A stretch of 64,000 bases of DNA, from positions 5,481,001-5,545,000 of the forward strand of contig NZ_CP031941.1 of the NCBI RefSeq assembly GCF_003443655.1, in the 5' to 3' direction. Below are positions 43,953-53,835 of this stretch, in pieces. Under the pieces are notes generated by a model. It was not told the DNA's origin. It searched no databases and was given only the letters and a program-made list of their open reading frames with translations. The stretch is from Nostoc sphaeroides. Lineage in GTDB: Bacteria; Cyanobacteriota; Cyanobacteriia; Cyanobacteriales; Nostocaceae. How positions within the stretch are numbered: the first letter of the stretch is position 1; each line of letters begins with the position of its first letter. The position numbers were made by a program, and so were the translations under genes.

Positions 43953-44282
43953 CTATTGACTAGTTGTGGAGAATGAATTACCACAGCCACAGGTTGCGAT
44001 CGCCTGGGGATTCTGAAAGCGAAAACCACCACCCATTAAGTCTTCTGAATAATCCACCCTCAAACCGTTGAGGTAATTTAAGCTGGCGGCATCTATGACT
44101 ACTTGAAGCTCATCCAAGTCGAAAACCTGGTCGCCAACTTTTATTGCTTCATCGAAGGACATTTCATAAAAGAATCCAGAACAACCACCTGGTTTTACTG
44201 CCAATCGAAATAAGACATTTGGCTGCTGCTTGGACTTGATTCGCCCAATCTCACTCGCGGCTGCTTGACTCAGATGAATCAT
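43953..44282 (-). CDS. IscA/SufA-like iron-sulfur cluster assembly protein
   Basis: A 109-residue A-type carrier. The three cysteines of the family are Cys34 (KPGGCSGFFYEM), Cys98 and Cys100 (ATCGCGNSF). It can bind iron or an Fe-S cluster and pass it to apoproteins. It stands alone, with no suf or isc neighbours. It is transcribed toward rpsL but separate from it (about 150 bp). Confidence 0.93.
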   Translation of the reverse strand: MIHLSQAAASEIGRIKSKQQPNVLFRLAVKPGGCSGFFYEMSFDEAIKVGDQVFDLDELQVVIDAASLNYLNGLRVDYSEDLMGGGFRFQNPQAIATCGCGNSFSTTSQ

Positions 44283-44701
44283 GGAACTCGTTTTTTACAA
44301 TTGAAGACCCCATCTTCATTTTACAGACAGATGGGTTAATCTTAGCTTTTTGAAAATTCCAATTTATCGAAAGCTATGAGCGCGATCGCTATTACTACAT
44401 TTATAGCACAACATGCTTTCGTCCCCACCTTAACTAGGTAGGGACTTCTGGGGTGCAGTGGTTCCCAAAGACGGTTTGCACAAAAATGTATCGCTCTTTT
44501 ATGACTCTGAGGAAAGAAAAAAATGTCGGTTGGGTTGAACATTCGTGAAACCCCAACAAAACCAAGGATTTTTCGTGTTGGGTTTCGTCCCTCAACCCAA
44601 CCTACCCGTCGTAAATTTATCAAACCCTTAAAAATCAAGGGTTATGATTTTTATTTAACGAGAGTAATAGAAGGGGGGTATTCAGTTTTTAGATTAGAGC
44701 T
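44283..44701. other. Intergenic region with dispersed repeat copy 2
   Basis: Most of this space is the repeat at 44490-44680. The remainder has no feature. Open frames on both strands across the repeat are not genes. Confidence 0.6.
44490..44680 (-). repeat. Dispersed ~185-bp repeat, copy 2
   Basis: Inverted relative to copy 1 at 36-219. It contains the same inverted repeat (GGTTGGGTTGAAC-like, about 44528 and 44590) and the same flanks (GCTCTTTTATGACTCTGAGG on one side, TTAACGAGAGTAATAGAAG on the other). Similarity exceeds 90 percent by eye over most of the length. Confidence 0.85.
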
Positions 44702-45121
44702 TTAATCTTTGGTACGGGCATAGTCATCTTGGTAGCGAATAATATCATCTTCTCCCAAGTATTCGCCATTTTGCACTTCAATCAACACCAAGGGGATCAC
44801 ACCAGGATTCTCTAAACGATGAGATGTACATTGGGGTACATAAGTTGACTCATTATTGCTCAGTAGAACTTCTCTCTCGCCACAAGTTACCCTAGCTGTA
44901 CCAGATACGACAATCCAATGTTCACTGCGGTGGTGGTGCATTTGTAAACTGAGGCGGTGTCCGGGCTTAACTTCAATGCGCTTGATTTTGTATCCGCGCC
45001 CTTCTTCCAAAACTGTAAAAGCACCCCAAGGACGTAACTCAGTTGCAGCAACGCCTTTGGATGTGATAATTGAAGGTAAGTGTAGAGTCTCAGTCTGTGT
45101 AGTTTCTTGATATCGAGCCAT
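44702..45121 (-). CDS. Cupin protein related to the C-terminal domain of mannose-6-phosphate isomerase type II
   Basis: A 139-residue single-domain cupin. The start at 45121 is preferred because GAGG lies about 6 bases upstream; a longer start at 45142 is possible. The metal-binding motif is recognisable as HRLSLQMHHHRSEHWIVVSG, then CTSHRLENPG, and the family hallmark RPWGAFTVLEEGRGYKIKRIEVKPG is present. In bifunctional GDP-mannose pyrophosphorylase/isomerases this domain acts on mannose-6-phosphate; a stand-alone copy may do the same or bind a sugar phosphate. Confidence 0.88.
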   Translation of the reverse strand: MARYQETTQTETLHLPSIITSKGVAATELRPWGAFTVLEEGRGYKIKRIEVKPGHRLSLQMHHHRSEHWIVVSGTARVTCGEREVLLSNNESTYVPQCTSHRLENPGVIPLVLIEVQNGEYLGEDDIIRYQDDYARTKD

Positions 45122-45142
45122 AGTTACCTCATTTGGAGACAT

Positions 45143-45541
45143 AACAAACCGTTGATACTCTTACTATTGATAAAAAATCTGGCGCTATCTTGCAACGTTG
45201 GAAATCAGCAATTTTGTCGCACCTTGATAAAGATAGCAAAATCAAACGTGACAGTGTAAATCATCACTCCTAAAACTCTTGCATCTACACCAAGTCTTCA
45301 TCAAGCAAAATTACAGCTTGTTCAAATCTTTAAAAAATGAGTTAGGAGTTAGGAGTTAGGAGTTAGGAGTTAGGAGTTAGGAGTTAGGAGTTAGGAGTTA
45401 GGAGTTAGGAGTTAGGAGTTAGGAGTTAGGAGTTAGGAGTTAGGAGTTAGGAGTTAGGAGTTAGGAGTTATCCCCTAATCTCCCTCATCTCCCTCATCTC
45501 CCTTGTCCCCCACTCCTGACTCCCCATTCTCTACTCCCTGA
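45143..45541. other. Intergenic region with GGAGTTA array
   Basis: About 190 bp of AT-rich DNA, then the heptamer array at 45340-45471, then short CCCTCATCT repeats. No gene. Confidence 0.6.
45340..45471. repeat. Heptamer tandem repeat GGAGTTA (about 19 units)
   Basis: Near-perfect head-to-tail units over 132 bp, the longest array of its type in this window. The same unit is at about 57703-57815 and 60604-60692, and the reverse complement at about 37470-37520. No spacers. Confidence 0.96.
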
Positions 45542-47593
45542 TTATCGTGGTTTCAGGAAAATACCAATTCCATTATGAACACGAGCAGCTGTACTAGGCG
45601 AGCGATCGAGTAGTTGTCCTCCTAAGTAAAGGCTGGTAGAACTACCTCCGTCCAAATTTAGGGCATCCACACAGCCCATCTGTTGCAGCAATTGGGCATG
45701 TTCTGCCAAATTAGGGCCATATCCGCCGGCACGATTATGTGTCGCAGTAATCATCAATGTGCCTGTTGCTGTTGTGCAAATACCGCTACGAATAGCCTTT
45801 TCGGCAATAAAGGCATTGCTGAATTTTTCGCCTTTGGCATCAACGACAATTTGACGATTTTGGACTAATAGCGGACCGGCTCCGATAATATGCGGATAAC
45901 GACTAAAATTAGTGGGCGTAGTGGCACTAAAAATACTTACTGCGGTACCAATAGGTAGCTGTGAGGCAGCACTAGCAGCGTTGGCGCGTAAGGTTAGTAG
46001 GTAGCCATCCTGGGGAATGGGAACGGCCGTCTCACCAACTTTGCCGCCTGGTAACTGTTGAGTAATTTGGTCTTTCTGTACCACTAAAATAATTTCGTTA
46101 TCCGTCAAGGGCGTGTAAGTTGATCCCCAAGCTGGGGTGTAACGAGCAATGCCACTTTGGACGTAGCCACTATTGAGGAACAGAATTGGTAGGCGTTGGT
46201 CATTTGCCGTAGTTAAAGTTTCTTCTAAGGTGAGACGACCGAAGTAAAATTGACCTGAATCATTCCAAGCGATCGCACCCCGGTTGAGAATGGGGCCTGA
46301 TAACCACTGACCATCCCGACGAATCGCACCCAAGGGCAATTTATTATTGCGGTTAAAATAACCACCGTTAATTCCAGCTACCGCTAAGTAACGTTGTGCT
46401 GTTTGAATTAAGGGAGCAGTACCCGCAAGCCCATCAGGACTAGCCCACATAGGTTTCAGCGTTAGCCCAAATTTACGAGGATTAACTTCTAACCAAACCA
46501 CAGGGAAGCGTTCTGTGCCTAAGTTGACATAATGCTGTCGCCAGCGCAATCCTGGGGCCCAAGTAATATCTCGTTCTTCTAGGGGATCGGGTCGAATATC
46601 GATAATCAGGCGATTGGGGTTAGCGACAGTACTAACTTGAGGCGATAGACCAAAGGGAACGCTCAGACTAATTATGGTTTGGTTTTTCACCACCTGCACT
46701 TGTTGAATTAGTGGTTCAGGGGCTGGTGCTGGTGCTGGTGGTATTGGTTGTGTTGGTGTAACTGGTAATAATTGTTTAAGCAAGTTTGGCAGCAATGTTG
46801 GTGGTGCTGCTGGTGCTGCTGGTGGCTGGGGGGTATAGCGTTCTATCAAAAGGGGATCGGCTATTCCATCCAGGGTAATTGTCCACTCTCTATTTGGCGG
46901 TACAGTGGATTTTGGGGTTGGTATGTCTGGATCGAGGGATGGAGTTTCAATTTTTTTAATAATTGACCCTTGTGCAACTTGCCAGGGAGTTGGATGATCT
47001 AAATTGATAAGAATCCGAGCCTGTTGCAAAGGGGCACTCGCCTCTGGAGGTTCCTGGCTCTGAACAATATTTGTAATTTGTGCTTTTGGGGTAGCAATCA
47101 CCAAAATGTTGCCATTGGTTCGGATTTCCCATCCAGATGTTTGAGCAAAATTAGTAATATCCAGATAGCGATAGGCTCCTAGTAACTTGGTGGATAAAAC
47201 CAGTGGCTTTGTCACCGATGAAAACCACTGTATTGGTTGCCTTGCTGAGTTACTACTGTTTAAAAAATTTACTCCAATTAATTGCCTAAATGCCCCATCA
47301 CTCAGATGAGTTGTAATCCGACCAGCTTTTTCAGGTCGCTGGAACCAAGTTCCTGGTAGAGTACGACCATTCAGGGAAATTTGATTACCAGAGGATACTA
47401 CGCCTGTTAAAGCAGGTGTAGGTAACTGTGAGATCAGCTCTGGTATTGATTTGGCGTTAGTAGTACAGGTAGTAGTTAAGCATAGTGTTATTAAAAATAT
47501 TGGTGACACAGTAGCCCGGAAAAATCTGCGATGCCTACGGCGGGCTTTGCGATCGCCATTCCCTGATTGGCAATAATTCGGCATTTTTACCAT
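45542..47593 (-). CDS. Exported phosphodiester glycosidase family protein
   Basis: A 683-residue exported protein. The N-terminus has an Arg-rich start and one hydrophobic segment (ATVSPIFLITLCLTTTCTT) that may be a signal peptide or an anchor. Residues 50-345 include AMIN-like beta segments and a Pro/Ala/Gln linker at about 255-300. Residues 395-680 form the NAGPA/DUF2233 domain: AGINGGYFNRNNKLPLGAIRRDGQWLSGP, IGAGPLLVQNRQIV, ALNLDGGSSTSLYLGG and VHNGIGIFL. Such enzymes cleave sugar phosphodiesters. It is likely periplasmic. Substrate not assigned. Confidence 0.85.
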   Translation of the reverse strand: MVKMPNYCQSGNGDRKARRRHRRFFRATVSPIFLITLCLTTTCTTNAKSIPELISQLPTPALTGVVSSGNQISLNGRTLPGTWFQRPEKAGRITTHLSDGAFRQLIGVNFLNSSNSARQPIQWFSSVTKPLVLSTKLLGAYRYLDITNFAQTSGWEIRTNGNILVIATPKAQITNIVQSQEPPEASAPLQQARILINLDHPTPWQVAQGSIIKKIETPSLDPDIPTPKSTVPPNREWTITLDGIADPLLIERYTPQPPAAPAAPPTLLPNLLKQLLPVTPTQPIPPAPAPAPEPLIQQVQVVKNQTIISLSVPFGLSPQVSTVANPNRLIIDIRPDPLEERDITWAPGLRWRQHYVNLGTERFPVVWLEVNPRKFGLTLKPMWASPDGLAGTAPLIQTAQRYLAVAGINGGYFNRNNKLPLGAIRRDGQWLSGPILNRGAIAWNDSGQFYFGRLTLEETLTTANDQRLPILFLNSGYVQSGIARYTPAWGSTYTPLTDNEIILVVQKDQITQQLPGGKVGETAVPIPQDGYLLTLRANAASAASQLPIGTAVSIFSATTPTNFSRYPHIIGAGPLLVQNRQIVVDAKGEKFSNAFIAEKAIRSGICTTATGTLMITATHNRAGGYGPNLAEHAQLLQQMGCVDALNLDGGSSTSLYLGGQLLDRSPSTAARVHNGIGIFLKPR

Positions 47594-48575
47594 AATTTAC
47601 TAGGTTTTTTTGAAAACTATCAGCCAATGTATAAACTAACTAATTATTTGGAAATATAAAAAAAACATGAGTTTTTTTTGAAAAAATATGCTATTCTATA
47701 TATTGGCTAGTTATCTCTTTTAAACCCAATCAATTTATTTAGACGCTAAAGCCACTGCAATCAAGTGTTTTAACTGGCACTAATTCTAACCACACTATAC
47801 ACGGTAGTTTTGATTATCAAAACTGGATTAAGATATTTGATCCTGACTGAATGTTGCTAATTCAGTAAGGTCTAGTTAATAGTAATACATGTGCCAACTG
47901 GTAAGCGGCAAAACTCTAGACAACAAAGATATTTGGGAATTGTCAAATGGGTATATATTGTAATACGCTGATTTTATTGCTGGATCAGGATAACCAAATA
48001 ATTACTAATTCGTAATTAAAAGGGTACACCAGCTCAGACTCGATTTTTAATTCAATGGTTAACAAGACAATGGAGGGTAGAACCCCTCACTGATTGCAAC
48101 CACGAATTAAGGTAGCGTAGCGTAAAGCCTTTAACATAGCTTCTCTAAGAAACGCAAAGCGACTGCTTAGAGTGAGTTATTGATCGTCACGATCAATTAC
48201 GAATTATCTGGACTTTGGCTTTAAAAAATAGTGCAGCGTTCAGTTTTAGTTTTGTTTCAGGTGAGCCGAAATAGGCTCCATGAGTAGCTAGCGTGCATCT
48301 GGAAAAAAAAATTGAAAAAATACTTAGCTTCAGAATATAAAAAAGAAACTGTCAGGGCAAAAATGATGTCTTGGCGGAGGTAACTTGTCTAATACCGCAT
48401 AAATACATAAAAAGTACGCAAAATTTTAACACGGGTGAACTAACAAAGTAAAACCGAAGTTAAAATTTTTTTTCCCTAAATTTCGGTGCTTGTATATTTT
48501 TCCATCGCTGAATTTAGAAATTTTTTCCCCTAACGTAGTGGCAAAATTGGTAACTCAATACTTCAGGAACAGGGT
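47594..48575. promoter_or_regulatory. Long leader and promoter region of glsF
   Basis: A 982-bp AT-rich stretch between divergent genes. No gene is seen. GTTAATAGTAATAC (47875-47888) resembles an NtcA box but is far from the gene. I find no match to a known glutamine riboswitch. Confidence 0.4.
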
Positions 48576-51500
48576 ATGAATAATAAACCGATGAATCAAG
48601 ACCAACAAATCACAGCGAATATCAACTCAAGAGATACCTATCAGGGGCAAAAGTGGTTAGTAGAGGAACGAGATGCCTGTGGTGTAGGTTTTATTGCTCA
48701 TCGCCAAAATCATACCAGCCACGAAATAGTCGAAAAAGCCTTAGCTGCTTTAACCTGCTTAGAACACCGGGGAGGTTGTAGCGCCGATCAAGATTCTGGT
48801 GATGGTGCTGGAGTATTGACAGCTATCCCTTGGGAGTTGTTCCAACAAGACTTTGCCGAAAGTGGAAAGGAATTTCCATCCACCAATAATATAGGTGTGG
48901 GAATGATATTTCTACCACAAGACCAGGAAGCAGCACAAAAAGCTAGGACGACAGTTGAGCAAGTGGCTGCTGAAGAAAAATTCACTGTACTTGGTTGGCG
49001 AGTTGTGCCAGTGCAACCTGATTTACTTGGGGTACAAGCAAGAGAAAATCAACCCCAGATTGAACAAGTTTTGTTAGCTTCTGTTGACAAAAGCGGCGAT
49101 GAATTAGAACGGCAGTTGTACATTACCCGCCGCCGAATTAGTAAAGTTGCAACCAACGTCTCAGAAGAATTTTATATCTGCTCGTTGTCAAGCCGCACAA
49201 TTGTCTATAAAGGCATGGTGCGTTCTGCTGTCTTGGGCAACTTTTATGACGATTTAAAAAATCCAGCTTACAAAAGCGCCTTTGCTGTCTATCACCGCCG
49301 CTTTAGTACCAACACAATGCCCAAGTGGCCCCTAGCTCAACCGATGCGGCTTTTGGGTCACAACGGCGAAATCAATACTTTGTTGGGTAACATCAACTGG
49401 ATGATGGCACGAGAAGCTAGTCTGGATCATCCTGTATGGAGCGATCGCATCAAGGAACTCAAGCCATTAGTTCATATTGATAACAGCGACTCAGCTACCC
49501 TAGACAACGTTTTTGAATTACTGGTGTGTTCTGGACGCAGCCCTTTGGAAGCTTTAATGATTATGGTTCCAGAGGCTTACCAAAATCAGCCTTCTTTACG
49601 TGACTCTCCAGAAATTGTTGATTTCTACGAATATTACAGTGGTTTGCAAGAAGCGTGGGACGGACCAGCACTTTTAGTATTTAGTGATGGCAAAAAAGTT
49701 GGTGCAACTCTAGATCGTAATGGCTTAAGACCAGCTCGCTACGTGATTACTAAGGATGATTACATTGTCGTAGCTTCCGAAGCTGGTGTAGTTGACTTTC
49801 CAGAAGCCGATATTGTCGAGAAAGGTAGACTTGGCCCAGGACAAATGATTGCCGTGGATTTAGTAAATCATGAAGTCCTGAAAAATTGGGAGATTAAGCA
49901 ACGCATTGCCAAGCAGCACCCTTATGGTGAATGGCTGCAACAGTACCGTCAAGAACTCAAACAAATTGTCAGTAGTCAGTCGGCACATGTGAATGGAAAT
50001 GGACATCTGGCTGCTGAGAATGGTAACGGGCATAATACAACTGACAAAATTGACAAGCAAACATTGCTTCAGCTGCAAACTGCCTTTGGCTACACCACAG
50101 AAGATGTGGAAATGGTGATTCATCCAATGGCGATCGCCGGTTCAGAGCCGACTTTCTGCATGGGGGATGATATTCCTTTAGCAGTGCTGTCAACAAAACC
50201 CCACCTGCTTTATGACTATTTCAAACAGCGTTTTGCTCAGGTGACGAACCCAGCGATCGATCCCCTGCGGGAAAAGCTAGTGATGTCTCTGAAAGTAGAA
50301 CTGGGTGAACGGGGTAACTTATTAGAACCTAAAGCCGAATATGCTCGGAGATTGAAGCTGGAATCGCCAGTGTTAACCGATGATGAGTTAGAGGCAATTA
50401 AGCTGTCAGGATTTGCCACGGCTGAGTTGTCAACCCGATTTGCGATCGCTACCGGCCCTGAAGGATTAAAGGCCGCAGTCCAATCTTTACAAGCACAAGC
50501 AGCTGAATCAGTCCGCGCAGGTGCAAGGATTTTAATCTTAAGCGATAAGGCAAATGACGGTATTAGCCCAGAAGATACATACATTCCTCCCCTGTTAGCA
50601 GTGGGTGCTGTGCATCATCACCTGATTCGGGAAGGGCTGCGAATGAAAACATCCCTGATTGTCAATACTGCCCAATGCTGGAGTACTCATCACTTTGCTT
50701 GTCTCATTGGCTACGGTGCTGGTGCAGTTTGCCCGTATATGGCTTTGGATACGGTGCGTGATTGGTGGTCTGATCCCAAAACTCAAAAGTTAATGGGTGT
50801 AGAAAAAATTCCTACCCTCACCTTAGAACAAGCTTTAGGAAACTATCGCAAAGCAGTAGAGTCAGGTTTGCTAAAAATTCTCTCCAAGATGGGAATTTCT
50901 CTGCTCTCCAGCTATCAAGCAGCCCAAATATTTGAAGCTATTGGCATCGGTGGAGATTTAATCGAACTAGGATTCCGGGGTACGACTTCCCGCATCGGTG
51001 GTTTGAGTGTTAGCGAACTAGCTGATGAAGTGCTTTCCTTCCACTGCAAAGCTTTCCCAGAAGTGACGGCTAATAAGTTACAAAACCTGGGCTTTGTGCA
51101 GTACCGTCCTGGCGGCGAGTACCACATGAATAGCCCAGAAATGGTTAAGGCGCTGCATAAGGCTTTAGATGGCAAAAATTACGACCACTACGAAGTTTAC
51201 AAGAAGCATCTTCAAGGTAGGCCAGTAACAGCCTTGCGTGACTTGCTAGACTTCCAAGGCGATCGCACCCCAATTTCTCTAGAAGAAGTAGAGTCGGTAA
51301 CTGAAATTGTCAAGCGTTTCTGCACTGGTGGCATGTCTTTAGGCGCTTTGTCAAGAGAAGCTCATGAAACTTTAGCGATCGCCATGAATCGCATTGGCGG
51401 TAAATCAAATTCTGGAGAAGGCGGCGAAGACCCAGTGCGCTATACAGTTTTAGATGATGTAGACGAGTCTGGTCACTCGCCAACCTTACCTCATTTAAAA

Positions 51501-53270
51501 GGATTGCGGAATGGTGATCAAGCCTATAGTGCCATCAAGCAAGTTGCATCGGGACGCTTTGGGGTTACGCCAGCGTACCTAGTCAACGCCAAACAAATTG
51601 AAATCAAAATTGCCCAAGGTGCTAAACCTGGGGAAGGTGGACAGCTACCAGGGCCGAAAGTGAGCCAATACATTGCGATGTTAAGGCGCTCGAAGCCAGG
51701 TGTGACGCTGATTTCACCACCACCGCACCACGATATATATTCGATTGAAGACTTAGCGCAACTGATTTTTGACCTGCACCAAATTAATCCCAAAGCCAAG
51801 GTGTCGGTAAAACTAGTTGCAGAAGTTGGCATTGGCACGATCGCAGCTGGTGTAGCCAAGGCAAACGCTGATATTATCCAGATTTCTGGACATGATGGTG
51901 GTACAGGTGCATCGCCACTAAGTTCGATTAAACATGCTGGTTCACCGTGGGAACTGGGTTTAAGTGAAGTGCATCGCGTCTTGATCGAAAATAGCCTGCG
52001 CGATCGCGTGATTTTGCGCGTAGATGGCGGTCTGAAAAGTGGCTGGGATGTGGTAATAGGTGCATTGATGGGCGGTGAAGAATTCGGTTTCGGCTCTATT
52101 GCCATGATTGCTGAAGGCTGTGTCATGGCGCGAGTTTGCCACATGAACACCTGCCCTGTGGGTGTTGCTACTCAAAAAGAAGAACTCCGCAAGCGGTTTA
52201 CGGGAATACCGGAACAGGTTGTTAACTTCTTTTACTTCATCGCCGAAGAAGTGCGTAGTTTGTTAGCACGACTAGGCTACCGTTCTTTGTCAGAAATCAT
52301 TGGACGTGCAGATTTGTTGAAACTGCGCCCAGAAGCAAAACTCACCAAAACGCGATCGCTGAATCTGGACTGTTTACTGAAGCTACCAGATACCAGAGAC
52401 AATCGTAGTTGGTTGCTGCATGAAGAAGTCCACAGCAACGGCGTGGTTTTGGATGACGAGATGCTTGCTGATGCCGAAATTCAGACTGCCATTCGGGATC
52501 AGTCCACTGTTACCAAGACTTACCCTATTGTCAATACTGACAGAACAGTAGGCACAAGATTAGCAGGAGCGATCGCTTCTCAATATGGTGACAGCGACTT
52601 TGAAGGACAAATTAATCTCAATTTCACAGGTAGTGTTGGGCAAAGCTTTGGTGCATTCAACCTCCCTGGTATAATTCTGACCCTACAAGGAGAGGCAAAC
52701 GACTACGTAGGCAAAGGGATGCATGGTGGTGAAATCATTATCAAACCTCCAGCTGATGCTACCTATAACGCATCACAAAACGTGATAGTTGGCAATACCT
52801 GCCTCTATGGTGCTACTGGTGGCGTGTTATTTGCCAACGGTTTAGCAGGAGAGCGCTTTGCTGTAAGAAATTCCAAAGGCATAGCAGTGATTGAAGGCGC
52901 TGGGGATCACTGCTGTGAATACATGACTGGTGGTGTGATTGTCGTCCTCGGTAAAGTAGGACGTAACGTAGCAGCCGGAATGACTGGTGGACTGGCGTAC
53001 TTCTTAGATGAAAACGACTCATTTCGTGAGTTAGTCAACCCGGAAATTGTCAAAATCCAACGGGTGATTACAGAAGCAGGTGCAAAGCAATTGCAAGAGT
53101 TAATCAAAACTCATGCGGAACGCACTGGTTCACCAAAGGCGAAGAAAATTCTGGAAAACTGGCAAGAATTTTTGCCGAAATTCTGGCAGTTGGTTCCGCC
53201 TTCTGAAGCTGATAGTCCTGAAGCTAATCCTGAAAAAACAACTGAGTTCAGTTTAGTGACTAGTCATTAG
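48576..53270 (+). CDS. glsF: Ferredoxin-dependent glutamate synthase
   Basis: A 1564-residue Fd-GOGAT that makes two glutamates from glutamine and 2-oxoglutarate using photosynthetic ferredoxin. The amidotransferase nucleophile is Cys35 (DACGVGFIAHR) after removal of a propeptide. The FMN/synthase domain is at about 830-1210, with the [3Fe-4S] ligands Cys1182, Cys1188 and Cys1193 (GCVMARVCHMNTCPVG). A C-terminal beta-helix (about 1300-1540) follows. There is no gltD gene next to it, which supports ferredoxin as donor. Residues 470-495 (HVNGNGHLAAENGNGHN) are a low-complexity insert. Confidence 0.95.
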   Translation: MNNKPMNQDQQITANINSRDTYQGQKWLVEERDACGVGFIAHRQNHTSHEIVEKALAALTCLEHRGGCSADQDSGDGAGVLTAIPWELFQQDFAESGKEFPSTNNIGVGMIFLPQDQEAAQKARTTVEQVAAEEKFTVLGWRVVPVQPDLLGVQARENQPQIEQVLLASVDKSGDELERQLYITRRRISKVATNVSEEFYICSLSSRTIVYKGMVRSAVLGNFYDDLKNPAYKSAFAVYHRRFSTNTMPKWPLAQPMRLLGHNGEINTLLGNINWMMAREASLDHPVWSDRIKELKPLVHIDNSDSATLDNVFELLVCSGRSPLEALMIMVPEAYQNQPSLRDSPEIVDFYEYYSGLQEAWDGPALLVFSDGKKVGATLDRNGLRPARYVITKDDYIVVASEAGVVDFPEADIVEKGRLGPGQMIAVDLVNHEVLKNWEIKQRIAKQHPYGEWLQQYRQELKQIVSSQSAHVNGNGHLAAENGNGHNTTDKIDKQTLLQLQTAFGYTTEDVEMVIHPMAIAGSEPTFCMGDDIPLAVLSTKPHLLYDYFKQRFAQVTNPAIDPLREKLVMSLKVELGERGNLLEPKAEYARRLKLESPVLTDDELEAIKLSGFATAELSTRFAIATGPEGLKAAVQSLQAQAAESVRAGARILILSDKANDGISPEDTYIPPLLAVGAVHHHLIREGLRMKTSLIVNTAQCWSTHHFACLIGYGAGAVCPYMALDTVRDWWSDPKTQKLMGVEKIPTLTLEQALGNYRKAVESGLLKILSKMGISLLSSYQAAQIFEAIGIGGDLIELGFRGTTSRIGGLSVSELADEVLSFHCKAFPEVTANKLQNLGFVQYRPGGEYHMNSPEMVKALHKALDGKNYDHYEVYKKHLQGRPVTALRDLLDFQGDRTPISLEEVESVTEIVKRFCTGGMSLGALSREAHETLAIAMNRIGGKSNSGEGGEDPVRYTVLDDVDESGHSPTLPHLKGLRNGDQAYSAIKQVASGRFGVTPAYLVNAKQIEIKIAQGAKPGEGGQLPGPKVSQYIAMLRRSKPGVTLISPPPHHDIYSIEDLAQLIFDLHQINPKAKVSVKLVAEVGIGTIAAGVAKANADIIQISGHDGGTGASPLSSIKHAGSPWELGLSEVHRVLIENSLRDRVILRVDGGLKSGWDVVIGALMGGEEFGFGSIAMIAEGCVMARVCHMNTCPVGVATQKEELRKRFTGIPEQVVNFFYFIAEEVRSLLARLGYRSLSEIIGRADLLKLRPEAKLTKTRSLNLDCLLKLPDTRDNRSWLLHEEVHSNGVVLDDEMLADAEIQTAIRDQSTVTKTYPIVNTDRTVGTRLAGAIASQYGDSDFEGQINLNFTGSVGQSFGAFNLPGIILTLQGEANDYVGKGMHGGEIIIKPPADATYNASQNVIVGNTCLYGATGGVLFANGLAGERFAVRNSKGIAVIEGAGDHCCEYMTGGVIVVLGKVGRNVAAGMTGGLAYFLDENDSFRELVNPEIVKIQRVITEAGAKQLQELIKTHAERTGSPKAKKILENWQEFLPKFWQLVPPSEADSPEANPEKTTEFSLVTSH

Positions 53271-53835
53271 TAACTGTAACCGTTCTCATCCTCTGCCTTA
53301 AGGCATTCTCCCGTCAAAGAAGCAGCACAAACAAGTACTCTGCGAAAACCCTTTTGAATGCCCAAAGCAGCCGCCTGAATTTTGTCAGAATTTGATGTGC
53401 TATACGACACTTTTCAAACATCCTCTAAGTAGGGGCACGGCATGCCGTGCCCCTACGGGTGTACCTCACGTAAACGAGAACCGCTATAAGCCTGAGTTCG
53501 ATATAAGAAATTAGCGTGAAAAGATTGTCTGATAAGCTTTCAGACCAAATGAGCTAGGCGCTTTTCCACATTTATTGATAATCAAAGCCATTTATTGAGA
53601 ATATAGTGTTTATTCTCATTATGGTAGATTTGTTGAGAACAAAGTCCGAGTACGTTTTTCAATGAAAAGCTTTATTTATAATGTTTTCGGGCATTTTTTT
53701 CCGTCGAACTCAGGTGCTATCAAGTCGAGATCAACACTGTTCTGAAATCTACCTAATTGGGTATAGAAGGCATTCTCTAAATGCTGGTAGACTTCCATAT
53801 AAATGTTTACTAACAAGTAGGATTTGTCTATAAAA
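53271..53835. other. Intergenic region with a large palindrome
   Basis: Holds the palindrome at 53429-53456 and a smaller one (GTCTGATAAGCTTTCAGAC, about 53527-53545). A minus-strand frame at 53676-53867 has no family and no start signal and is not called. The remainder is AT-rich. Confidence 0.5.
53429..53456. repeat. 28-bp perfect palindrome (GTAGGGGCACGG-type)
   Basis: GTAGGGGCACGGCA pairs with its exact complement. Such units are common dispersed repeats in filamentous cyanobacteria. Position behind glsF suggests that it may also affect mRNA ends; no T-run is present. Confidence 0.8.

Noticed and set aside
44523..44705. 60-residue plus-strand frame and the opposing 98-residue frame at 44342-44638
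   Set aside because: Both are translations of the dispersed repeat copy 2.
47875..47888. NtcA-box-like GTTAATAGTAATAC ahead of glsF
   Set aside because: One mismatch to GTA-N8-TAC and about 690 bp from the start, with no -10 box at the right spacing that I could confirm.
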